Positions 45,335 through 55,383 of a stretch of DNA of 64,000 bases are shown here, piece by piece; positions within the stretch are counted from its first letter, which is position 1, and every line of letters begins with the position of its first letter. Source of the stretch: Onchidella celtica (taxonomy: Eukaryota; Mollusca; Gastropoda; Systellommatophora; Onchidiidae). Under the pieces are notes generated by a model. It was not told the origin of the DNA. It saw only the letters and a list, made by a program, of their open reading frames with translations, and did not search any database. Location of the stretch: NCBI GenBank assembly GCA_963931925.1, contig OZ007579.1, positions 27,803,981 through 27,867,980 on the forward strand, written 5' to 3'. Made by a program: the position numbers and the translations under genes.

Positions 45335-46418
45335 ATTAAAATTGTAAACCCAATTTTAACTATCTAGTCCCAATGGTCAATATTTTGACCCGCTCCTCCC
45401 CTTAACATTATGAACTACAGTTTAGTTGTACTGTATGAAGCCTACTGTTATAAATAACATTATGACATGCAGTTCAGTCCTCCCTCAAAAGTTCCTTGTA
45501 CGAAGTCCAATAATATCACACAGCTCAGCTCTGTTGACTGACGCTCTTTCAAAAGTTTCTTGCATGAAGATTGCTACTGCTGCTGAGCTTTGCTACTAGC
45601 ACTATTGTGTAAATGCAATGCGTTACTGGTCACTGTGTATCAATTATCAAGTGGACAATTGGAAGATTTAAATCTCAAATTTTTCACTTGAAACACACAT
45701 TTTGAGGAATTTTTAAGGACTTTGACATCATTCTCAGAATTTAGGACTTTTGAGTACTTATTTTTTCTTTTATGAAAACTAAGGACTTTAAGGACTTTTA
45801 AGTACCTGTGCAAAGCCTGGTTTGTGGTCCCTAGGCCCTTCATGGATATCAGGCTGAAAAACTTTTGGGAAAGAACCCTTCATCAGGAGTCAGTTTCTTC
45901 TGGGTGTTTCTGCGAAATGAAAGGATAAGCATAAGTATTTTCATATTTAGTAGTTAGTACATTACACAAAATGAAATTTGTTCAGATCTGGTTTGTTTTA
46001 TAAAAATAAAAAAGTCTTGATATCCTAGGTTTGTATGAACATAATTTATGTGTAACCCCCCCCCCCCTTGTTTTTTCTCCCTACATACTCGTACGCATAA
46101 AATCATCAGTTGAGTGAGCAGATTAATTTTTTGTCAATCTTGAGAATTATTTTCAATACCAGGCTATTGTAAACCTGAGCAAATTATTTGTAGTTTGTGG
46201 TCTAAATCTACAGAGCAATCTCTCAAGTTTCAAAAATTCTAAAACTACCGGTAGTTTTTCTGGTTGTTGTTGTTTGAAGAATTTCCATACATTACAATGT
46301 TTTGTGGTGACAGCCCACCCAATGACTAAGGATGGCTCTTTCTAGTGCTTTTTAAAGAAAATGGCAATTCTACAACATAGTATAGATTTAGGCCTAAATC
46401 TTGATGTCAGAATAAATC
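45335..46418. other. Unannotated stretch
   Basis: Repeated AAGGACTTT-like words (45710-45800) suggest an old dispersed-repeat fragment; no gene. Confidence 0.4.
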
Positions 46419-46422
46419 TTAA

Positions 46423-47193
46423 CCCTCACCCTGCGCGGGGCGGCAATAGTCGGTATTGACTTGCAAGCGCTCACGCCACACGGGCGGCAAAAGTCGCCCA
46501 GGTCAAGCTGACCGCGCCACGCGCAAGCCGTATTTTCAGGCGTCGGGTCACTGACCTTTTTGAGATGTAACCACCGTGGTATTGTTCACTGTATCTCTTC
46601 TAAATCAAAGACATTGTGACATGGACATGTTAACCAGTGAACCACTGGTCGGAATCACAAAGACGAAGCTTTCAAAGGCTCTCCCCACACTTTCAAAAGA
46701 TGTAACATCGACATGTGAACTGTTGCTCAACAAATTTGCAATATTATCTCATTTTCTCACAAGCTGACCACCATCTGGAGTTGTCTGTATCTAAGAACCA
46801 ATCAGAAACAAGCTCTGAAATAATCTTTGCCCCAAATGCCCACATTGGTTTATTAGTATGTGTCAATCAGGATGAAACCATTTGTGTAGGGCTTGGGAGG
46901 GCGTGGCTAGTTATCATGCTTCGTTCTCACGAAAACTACAGCTGTCAGTTTGGAATCATAAGTCAGATCATTGGTTAGAGACTGACAGACTAAGGTTTTG
47001 CTGGTTAATTCATTATCAAGCGTGATAAGGCATAGCAGCGAATGTTTTCATACCGATCAATAAAAACCGAACCACGTGGACAGCGTATGTGGTCATCGTC
47101 TAGCGGCACGGGTCAGTGACCCCAGATAAGATTCTCCGTGAGTAAGGTCACTGACGGGGCAGCGGGCTTTACAGGTAACGCGCAGGGTGAGTG
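46423..47193. mobile_element. Non-autonomous piggyBac-like element (771 bp)
   Basis: Flanked by TTAA at 46419-46422 and 47194-47197. Its ends are CCCTCACCCTGCGCG and, inverted, CACTCACCCTGCGCG (14/15 match). Subterminal GGTCA(C/G)TGACC palindromes occur on both sides (46544-46556 and 47110-47121). TTAA targets, CCC-type ends and subterminal inverted motifs fit piggyBac. There is no transposase; the open frames inside show no domain. Confidence 0.75.
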
Positions 47194-47197
47194 TTAA

Positions 47198-48322
47198 CAC
47201 AATGTCTTACCCTATCCCTGACACACCACAAATTTTTTATCAACACCCTAACCTAGAGACCTAGAGTCAAAATCACCTCCCAAACACCCCCCCCCCCCAA
47301 TATTCTTTAAAATGGCACTAGATTTATTTAAGGGAAAGTTAATTGTTCATGGATTTTTTTTCATTGTTAATCACACACACACACGCTTGGGTCGAAAGAA
47401 TTACTTATGTCCCTATCACATAGAATTCACACAAATTTTTAAGAGACTGTTTAATTTTCAGGTTGAAAGGATGAGAGATAGATCTAGACTAGGTTTAGGT
47501 TGCGAGATATGATTAGGTTTGGGGTTAGGGGAAAAAGGACAGGTTCAGAAATAGTTTTAAGGTTAGGAGTTGACAAGGTTGTCAGGCCATACAGAACTCT
47601 TCCCGTTTTGGTAATGCATCCAGATCTAGAGCTTGGCTAGACTACTTACTTCTCCATGCTGATGTCGATGAATCCACAAAGTCATCTTCATTGAAGTGTT
47701 TCGCACATACCACAGAATGGGGAGTCCAGCTCCATCCCTTTCTTTTCCTGTTGATGAATGCAATCCATTTTCTTTACTTTTTCATCTTTGAGGAAGCGAT
47801 ATCCACCCTTTGACAGAGAGATACAACCTAGTAGTTCACCATTCTGTGTTGGAATAAAAAATGGCTATTAAACCCCTCTTTTGCTCACACAAATCAGGGG
47901 AGATAATTGGAGGTTACGATCAATTCCTATTCTCTCTGCAAATAGGTCCAGAAGAGAAATTCGTGAAGCTTTTGCGAACCAGATTAGATGTTATAAATTG
48001 GTCAGAAATGCTATGCAGTTAACCGTGACAGTATCTTTAGACGATATGGGCAGAGTTAAAGCTTATTTTCAATAAATACATTGTGTTCTTTGACTCATTC
48101 CATGCCACGGCTGTGCCAATCAATGACATCATTTATCATATCCTGAGTTTATTTCATTTCTCGGGTCCATTCATGACCATTTTTAGGTTCATAAAGTAAC
48201 AGTAGCCTAACTCTCACTGAAGATTCCACCCCAGAAAAGAGTGTTAGTTTCAATTCCCAATGTATCTTTTCTCCATTTTCGGTGATTTTTTTCCATAAAC
48301 AAATACATGTAATCAGCTGATC
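47198..48322. other. Unannotated stretch
   Basis: A GTTAGG-like run (47512-47570) is too irregular to be telomeric. No gene found. Confidence 0.45.
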
Positions 48323-49560
48323 ATGGATGCATCCTTATGTTGTATGTCTGGTGTTCCTAGATGTAGAATGTCTGGTAGGCAGGCAAGTGAGCTGTTTATA
48401 CGGCTGTTAGAAGAGAAGTCGACTGATAGTGACAATGACATGAGTGAGGAGGAATTCAGGCTGTCAGAGTCTGATAATGAAATTAGTTCAAGATCTAACA
48501 GTGATCATTCTGACAGTGCCACGCCCCTCGTTCCAGCGAAGAGGCCTAGACAAATTGGGAAGAGGAAAGAGAAAGGTCAAACTAGCTCGAGGCCAAATTT
48601 GACAACTACAGTCCCCACTGGACAGGATGGTGATGATGAATTTGATTTGAATGGCTAGAGACAGGCACACAAGAATGAGCAGGTGGGCAGATTGGTGTTC
48701 CGAGAAACGAACAATGGATTGCTTCTTGAGCTGGGAGATGACAGTACACCGCTGATTTTTTCCTCTCAATATTCACTGATGAAGTTCTCAAATTGTTAGT
48801 GGGTCAGATCAATGGTTACAGTGAAGTTGTTCTTCAGAGGAACAACACCTCACTAAACATTCACGTCTGCATCAGTGGAAACCCGTCACTCTACATGAAC
48901 TCCTGCAATTTCTCGTCATTGACTTACATGTATAAACATTGATGGATCAGACGCCAAAAATCAGTGACTACTGGTCCACAAAGCCTTTCAAGAACACCCC
49001 CTGGTACGGCCAGATCATGTCTAGAAATCATTTTCAGCTGCTCCTTCATACAATGCTGCATGCTTCCCTGCCCGATGCTCAAGGCAGAACAAAAATTGAA
49101 CCTTTTAATTTATCAATAAGCTCCTGGACAAATTCCAGAAACGTTTTTACCCCTACGAGTGTTTGAGCACTGATGAAATGGTGATTGGTTACAAAGGACG
49201 TTTCCAACACAAGCAGTTCAATGCATCAGCTGTCAAACCTGGATCCAACACCTGGGCAAGCCATCAAAGTGTTTGAATCTCTTCTACAACCACTACAAAA
49301 ACACCACCACATATTTGCAGATAGATAGTAGACAACATCAGCACTGCAATACCTGCAGACAGGGGGACACCATTTCACTGGGACAGTACAAGTGAACTGC
49401 AAGGGCTTCCCAGTGGATTGGGAAAACTCATCGTCTTGCTCACGTGGTAACAGTGTGGCACGTCAAGGAGAATGACGGTATTCTTTCAGTTACATGGAAG
49501 GACAAAAAGGCCAAGAAGCCCTATCATGCTGCAACAACATATGGGAAGGTTGCCTCCGTC
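48323..49560 (+). pseudogene. piggyBac transposase pseudogene (PGBD-like)
   Basis: The N-terminal part is an acidic Ser/Asp/Glu region (EEFRLSESDNEISSRS), as in piggyBac transposases. The DDE-domain start reads ISDYWSTKPFKNTPWYGQIM and SRNHFQLLL (48965-49050). After a frameshift at about 49107 it continues LLDKFQKRFYP and CLSTDEMVIGYKGR (49110-49205). A late piece reads TWKDKKAKKPYHA (about 49488-49530), the piggyBac W-x-D-x-(K/R) region. Multiple frameshifts and stops show it is inactive. The product would be a cut-and-paste transposase acting at TTAA. It lies 1.1 kb from a TTAA-flanked non-autonomous element, but a source relationship is not shown. Confidence 0.75.
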
Positions 49561-51376
49561 CCTCGAGTGGAATGTCACCGGGAAGTGACCTTCCACCATT
49601 GATCACTATAACATGAAGGCTGGGTGGAAAATTCAATTTTCCCAAACAAAAAAAAATGGCACATTTTTGGCTGATCAGTAAAATGGTCACAACTTCCTTA
49701 ACTTCCAATATTGTCGCATTGAACTAAATTTGGCATCAAATTAATCAGCAAAAAAAAATAATCTTTTTAATGATGTAATTTATGAGGGGTTGGAATTCTT
49801 TTAAGTAAATTTGGCTTTGGGACTGGGCTGCCTACTGTCAGTTTACAATGCAGCTCTATTGATGGATACTGACAAGTACACAAATCAAGATCTATAGGCA
49901 ATTATTCACTAGAATTCCCAGGTATTCACAAATGTACATTCAAACTGTGTGTGTGTATCCATGTATATTTTGGTATAACCGTATTACAGAAATGCTAAAA
50001 TAATAGTTCTGATGAGGGGAGCGCCAGACAACTCCAAATGTAAGCCCATCGGCCTGCAATGCAGAGTAGCTGTGATAATCCCCAACTCCCCATAAGCCAC
50101 CACGCTTGGCTCAGAGCATTAGCACACTGTTAGTATGTTTTCCCATGGGGAATGCTTGACCACCCCAAATGCCAGCCCTCCCAGCTCGCAATACAGGGTT
50201 TTTAGCAATGCCCTCTGAAGACCAGCCTCGCTGTTTGGTATGATTTTCAATGAGCGCAGCTTACACCCAACACTTTAAATACATCCCCATCAGCCTGCAA
50301 TATAGAGAGCTGGGTGATGAGTAGCTCTATTTGATGAAGTCATCTGTGGCTACTTGCTACCCATGTCTTAACTGTATTGAAAGGACAATTCTGAGAGCAC
50401 ACTCTTCAGCTTACTATACAGAGTTGCCAATTACCATGCACAGTTGCTCAAGTCATTCAGTTCTTTTCTTTTCCAGGCTGTATGCTTTAAAGTGTTACAT
50501 ATTGTTCTGAAATTAGCCCGCCTACAACGCTTGCCAGAATCTTGACAAATCTTTCTGAAAGGTAACTCTGAAAGCACACTCTTCAGTTTACCATACAGAG
50601 TTGGCCATGACATTCAGTTCTTTTCCTTGATGCTAAATAAGGTGCTACAGAGTGTTTTGAAACTGGCCTTCCTATTCTTGTTTGAACTGCATGTCATCTG
50701 ACAACAATTGAATTACTCACTGAGAACTAAAAAAATAAGTGTCAGTAGCTTTTATTGTCAATGGATCTTGATAATTTTCTCTGCAAACGAGAGGAAAATG
50801 AAGGCTTTACTTAATACACTATGGGTATAAAATGAATAGATCTTTGACTAATTATAAGGTAAAGTTGATGTAAAATTTCACCCATTTGTGGCATAAAATA
50901 TGGCAGGTTTTAACCTGTCGAATGTTTAAGAATACGAGAATTCCAATAGATCACCTTAAAACTTGCCTGACTGGTTAGGCGTTCAAGGCCTTTTCCTGTT
51001 ATGTATAGTTTTGTGGTGCTTGGGTTTCAAACAACAGAGACATCTTAATTTTCCGAGGCAACCTCATAACATCTTAACTCAGGCTGACCAGTTTTTTCTC
51101 TCACTTTTACCGACAGTATCTGTTTACCCAGAGAATAGAATTCAAAGATTACAGCCTTGGTGGCGTCCAAGATTCCTAAAAACTAACTGCGACAACATAC
51201 ATGTAAATATATTGCGCATTGTCCATGGATGTACATAACCCTACAAGGAAATTAAATGGGCATAGCTGTGAGATGAGTGACAATGACGTGATATGGATGT
51301 ATTGCTACAGAAGACTAGGGATGTGTGTAGATTCACGAAGGTTGGTGTGAATAAGGACAGTCTGACAGGAAGCGTG
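49561..51376. other. Unannotated stretch with degenerate direct repeats
   Basis: Two units of about 178 bp (50381 and 50558 onward) share GAAAGCACACTCTTCAG-type and CATTCAGTTCTTTTC words. GCCTGCAAT-type words recur at about 125-bp steps from 50050 to 50305. No gene found. Confidence 0.5.
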
Positions 51377-52223
51377 ATCCCTGTCAGGATTAGGATTTGA
51401 ATTGCCGTGCTAGGTCACGCATTGTTTATTACATGGCATCATTGATTTTAGCCAGTCCAGACGTCCTTGAACTATTCCCGTGGACGGTTTGTTTTTGTAG
51501 CGCTTTTCTTAGAGATGGAAAGAAAGTGGGTCAGGATAGAACGAATGGATAAATTAACAGTGACGACGCAGTTTGCAACCCCGTAGTTTGGGTGTACTTT
51601 AACAGGGAAAGACGGGGCGAATAAGGGGTGAATAAATTCGTACATAAAACGTTTAGGGTGTAGAGACTTTGCGAAGGGTTTTGATAGACTTTAGTAACTT
51701 TGTCTGTTACTATTAATAGAATCTAGTGGCGCTGCGAGCTGGGCTCGGGATGGATGCACCAATCAAATTTGAGCAGTCACGTGGACTTGCAGAAGATAAG
51801 CGAAGCCATCTTGAGATTTGATCACTTCCATGTAGATCCTTCAATCTACGAGGGCGGTCGGCTAAGGTCCAGCCAGAGGGAACCATAAGACTGTTAAGGT
51901 CATGTCTATGTCCTGGATAGACAATGAAATAATCCACAGCTATTTTCTCCAGTTCCCTGAAATTGTTCAGGGAACCAATCGTAAGTGTCATCACAATGAT
52001 TCGAGATGATGTGAATCTGACCCTAATGTTCCAGTAGAAGTGCTACCAAAGGAATGCAAGACCATAAAGTTTTACTTGCAATTAAGATCTAGAATGAGTG
52101 ACTGATATACACATTTTGTAAATTGTAATTGATGTGTCTGGATGAGGCTGGGGATTGCCAGCCCATCCTAGAGCAGATCTAGATCTATCTTAACTACGTC
52201 AGTGTGTCTTGACGGTTTGATCC

Positions 52224-52230
52224 TTTATAA
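52224..52230 (+). promoter_or_regulatory. TATA box of the 5' LTR
   Basis: CCTTTATAAGCAG. The same motif is kept in the 3' LTR (60083-60089) and, diverged, in the inverted solo LTR near 43868. Confidence 0.6.
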
Positions 52231-52477
52231 GCAGTTGACTGAGTTAATATTGTCGTCTGAGACATAAGAATATCATTTGTGAGATAGTAGGTAGTCTATA
52301 TTTCTGAAGATAAATAATTACTAAGTAAACTGTGAATGAGTCAGAATGATATAGAGTTTCTAATCTTTTAAGAAGCTAGGGGAGTCTTATAGTTATGTAT
52401 GTTAGTATGTTCATTTGATGCTGCTGATGTTGTCTTTTAATATGTAAACGATAGACGAAATTGTTAGGTATTTAGGT

Positions 52478-52483
52478 AATAAA
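52478..52483 (+). promoter_or_regulatory. LTR polyadenylation signal AATAAA
   Basis: GGTAATAAATTTGTGG, about 250 bp after the TATA box. The equivalent in the 3' LTR is at about 60337. Confidence 0.5.
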
Positions 52484-52668
52484 TTTGTGGCCCTACAAGG
52501 TCCTTGATATAACTTACTCGAAATTGTTATTAGTGTATGTGGCATGGTATGGCAGAGTAATTGTAAAACCTCTCGATATTAGTAAATGCAGTCGAACACC
52601 TAAATTCTATAATTAACCAATCCCCATCGTAACACTCGAGGGCACGCCCTTCTTTGAACCCGTAACAC

Positions 52669-52681
52669 TGGAGAGGGACCC
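52669..52681 (+). promoter_or_regulatory. Candidate primer-binding site
   Basis: TGGAGAGGGACCC starts one base after the 5' LTR, the position of a tRNA primer site. The matching tRNA was not determined. Confidence 0.5.
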
Positions 52682-54084
52682 TTAAAGAACCTTAGATAAC
52701 GCCATGCCACTTAGATAAATTATTTAACACCTATTGTATTTTTATTCCATTATTTGATATTGTACTGTTCTAATATTATGTTTTCAGGTCTTTTATTATC
52801 GATTTTAGGCAATTTGTACTAATTTAATTTTGTATTTCAATTTCATATGGTGAATTCAACATCCCATTGACCCGTGGACACCGGCGAGGGAACCCTTTCA
52901 CCTTCCAGATCTACCTCAGACAGAAATACAGTTTTGGGCTTGGAGCTATGGATTGAGGATATTTAACATCTGAATTCCTCAAAAATAAAGATAAGTGATC
53001 CATCTTACTAACAGTCTTGGGGAGGGCGACGTACTTTCCGCTCTGTGTGTATATTCCAGGCCATTTTTCTTTTTACTATATGTTTAGTTTAAGTGCGGGA
53101 GGTTGGTTGGGATCATAGGTTAGCATATCTTCTTTGCCATTACGAAGGATATTGGAGGCCTTGGTGGCTATGTAAAATAACTCGGGGGGATTTGCTTCTC
53201 TGTGAATAGTTCTATTAGGGTTCCATTATTCGTATAGATTGTGGCGTTCTTTTCCTTCCTCACTTTTCTTTAGGAAGATGTCTCTCCTGTTTTCTTCTCA
53301 AACTTTCTGTAATATAAGTTAGGACTTGTAGGGTCTGTTATCGTTCGTTTTACTTGTCAGTATACCGTCCTGTTTATTGTATTTCTTTTTGCTTAATGAC
53401 CTTTAAACTACTATACTAACATTGATATGTTTACAATATATGCCTGAGGTGTTTCACGTGCTAAAACCACGTTGAATTGTAATCTGGTATTGACATATGA
53501 GAGAGAGATATAATAAAGTTTTGTTCACGTGACAATTTCACGTTGGAGATAAAGAGAATAATTTTGCAGTGGTAACAGAAGACACTGCGTGTGCGTGTTT
53601 TGAGAAGAGAGAGATTTTTGAGAGTGTTTTGAGAACACAGAGATATTTCAAATTTGTCGTGTTGAGAGAGAGATATATTTTTGATTCATCGCATTGAGAG
53701 AGCGATTCGTTTTGACAGTGATAACAGAGGACACTGATTCTTGCGTTGAGAGAGACGTAAAATTCTGAGAGTGATCACTCGAGACATTAATTTATCGCAG
53801 TAAAGGCGATATAGTATAGTATTTTATTGCAGTGGGATCAACGGATAGACGGCACTGCCTTACCAGAATTTATATTGAGAGAGAGAGAGAGATAAAGTGT
53901 TTGCAGTTTAAGTGATACTGCCTGTAATTTTCAGAGAGAGATAGAACGTTCTTTTCGCGAAGCAGTGCTAACATAAGACACTGAATTAATATTAACAGTC
54001 AATAACTGTTCATATAATATAATTGACACCGCGATATACCTTAATAGTAGGTAAATACTTACTATTTACAGACTTTAACATATC
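52682..54084 (+). other. Long 5' leader of the Gmr1-like element
   Basis: A noncoding leader. From 53490 onward it repeats GAGAGAGA(T/G)AT blocks alternating with GACACTG-type words (53580, 53731, 53853, 53981). It may hold packaging or translation signals; this is inference. Confidence 0.6.
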
Positions 54085-55362
54085 ATGGCTGAGTTTCTTA
54101 AATATTTAGAATCTGCCAAAGTTCTGGGCATACCAGAGGAAAAACGCGCCGCGTGGTGCGAACGACACGTACAACAAGACCAAGAGCGCGAGGATCGAAA
54201 AGAAGCAAGAGAAAGAGAAAGAGAAAAAGAAGAAAGAGAAAGAGAAAGAGAAAAAGAAGCAAGAGAGCGAGAAAAAGAGGCTGTAGAGAGAGAAAAAAGA
54301 GAGCATGAACTCGCAATGAAAAAATTAGAGCAACAATCGCTTGTAAGCCCCTCTACTGCCAGCAATACTTATGCTCAGAAACCAAAACTACCCACATTTA
54401 ATGAAAAACTCGACCGGATCGACGCATATTTACATCGGTTCGAGTTACACGCTAAATGCGTCGGATGGCAGCAGGCGATGTACAGTTCATGCCTGTCTAA
54501 TTTATTAACCGGAAAGGCTTTAGAAGTATTTCACAGCCTTAAAGTAGAAGATGCCAACGATTATGACAAGCTTAAAACAGCACTGCTTAAGCGATTCCAG
54601 CATACCGAGGATGGCTTCCATCAGCGATTTCGCGCATGTAAACCTGAGCCATCTGAAAATTTCTCAACTTATGTGAATCGGCTGAAACATTATTTAGATC
54701 GCTGGATAGAGCTCGCGAACGTAACTACCGGAAATTATTCCCAACTTTACGATTTGGTCTTAAAGGACCAAATCTATACGGCATGTCATTCCGATTTGGT
54801 TGCCCACCTTAAAGAGAGGGCACCGACATCCTCTGAAGAAATCACATCGTGCGCCGAACGATACGCGTCCGCCCACCCAAATCGTCCTTTGGCAAAGCCT
54901 TCAACTACAACACCGTGTTATGCCAACGTAGGCAAAGGAGCGCCAACCGGACACGATCGTTCAAGGCCGACTCGTCGTCAGGCCCCAAATCCGCGCTCTC
55001 AATCAGAGCCGCCTTTTTGTAGACAGAGAGATTTTCCGAATCGAGGTAATGCATCCCCGCGTCGAGGATATCAGACTTATTCTTTTTACGAGCCTCGCCC
55101 ATATTATCGTGGCAACTATCCAGGCCAACAATATCACCGGCCTCAGGGACCGCCGCGACGAGTGCATTTTGATGATAATCATAATTATAATAGACCGCAG
55201 AGTCTTTCTTATCGTGGAAACGATCCTAATCGTACAATATGTTATAAGTGTAATAGGGTAGGCCACATACAGAGATTTTGTAACGTGAAATTGGAATCCG
55301 CAAATGCCTGCTCGGTTAAATCTACACCTTATGAGACTGACGGTCATTCTGAATCTTCATGA
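54085..55362 (+). CDS. gag: Gag polyprotein of the Gmr1-like element
   Basis: A 425-residue structural protein that would form the virus-like particle and bind element RNA. The N-terminus has a Glu/Arg/Lys-rich coiled-coil segment (about 30-85). A retrotransposon-gag capsid-like domain follows (about 100-280; NLLTGKALEVFHSL, LKRFQHTEDGFHQRF). A basic Pro/Arg/Tyr-rich region (about 285-380) leads to a CCHC zinc knuckle (C386, C389, H394, C399). The start is the first ATG in the open frame (ATCATGGCT). The frame ends at a UGA (55360-55362) followed by CAA TCA, after which pol continues in the same frame. There are no internal stops or frameshifts, consistent with a recent, functional copy. Confidence 0.93.
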   Translation: MAEFLKYLESAKVLGIPEEKRAAWCERHVQQDQEREDRKEAREREREKEEREREREKEAREREKEAVEREKREHELAMKKLEQQSLVSPSTASNTYAQKPKLPTFNEKLDRIDAYLHRFELHAKCVGWQQAMYSSCLSNLLTGKALEVFHSLKVEDANDYDKLKTALLKRFQHTEDGFHQRFRACKPEPSENFSTYVNRLKHYLDRWIELANVTTGNYSQLYDLVLKDQIYTACHSDLVAHLKERAPTSSEEITSCAERYASAHPNRPLAKPSTTTPCYANVGKGAPTGHDRSRPTRRQAPNPRSQSEPPFCRQRDFPNRGNASPRRGYQTYSFYEPRPYYRGNYPGQQYHRPQGPPRRVHFDDNHNYNRPQSLSYRGNDPNRTICYKCNRVGHIQRFCNVKLESANACSVKSTPYETDGHSESS

Positions 55363-55368
55363 CAATCA
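55360..55368 (+). promoter_or_regulatory. Putative gag-pol stop-codon readthrough site
   Basis: TGA CAA TCA: the gag stop is followed by CAR-YYA, the type-I (tobacco mosaic virus type) readthrough context. Seven sense codons then lead to the pol ATG (55384) in the same frame, with no other stop. Confidence 0.65.
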
Positions 55369-55383
55369 AAGACTATCCCAGTC

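Larger units (their letters stand above)
51382..52667 (+). repeat. 5' LTR of the Gmr1-like element
   Basis: Starts TGTCAGGATTAGG and ends CCCGTAACA. Contains CCAAT (about 51758), TTTATAA (52224-52230) and AATAAA (52478-52483), placing the R region roughly between 52255 and 52505. Confidence 0.95.

Noticed and set aside
47512..47575. GTTAGG-like run, possible interstitial telomere repeat
   Set aside because: Irregular spacing and no TTAGGG array.
51713..51994. 93-codon minus-strand frame inside the Gmr1-like LTR (and its 3' twin at 59571)
   Set aside because: Lies wholly in LTR U3, is shortened in the 3' LTR by a one-base indel, and has no recognisable domain.
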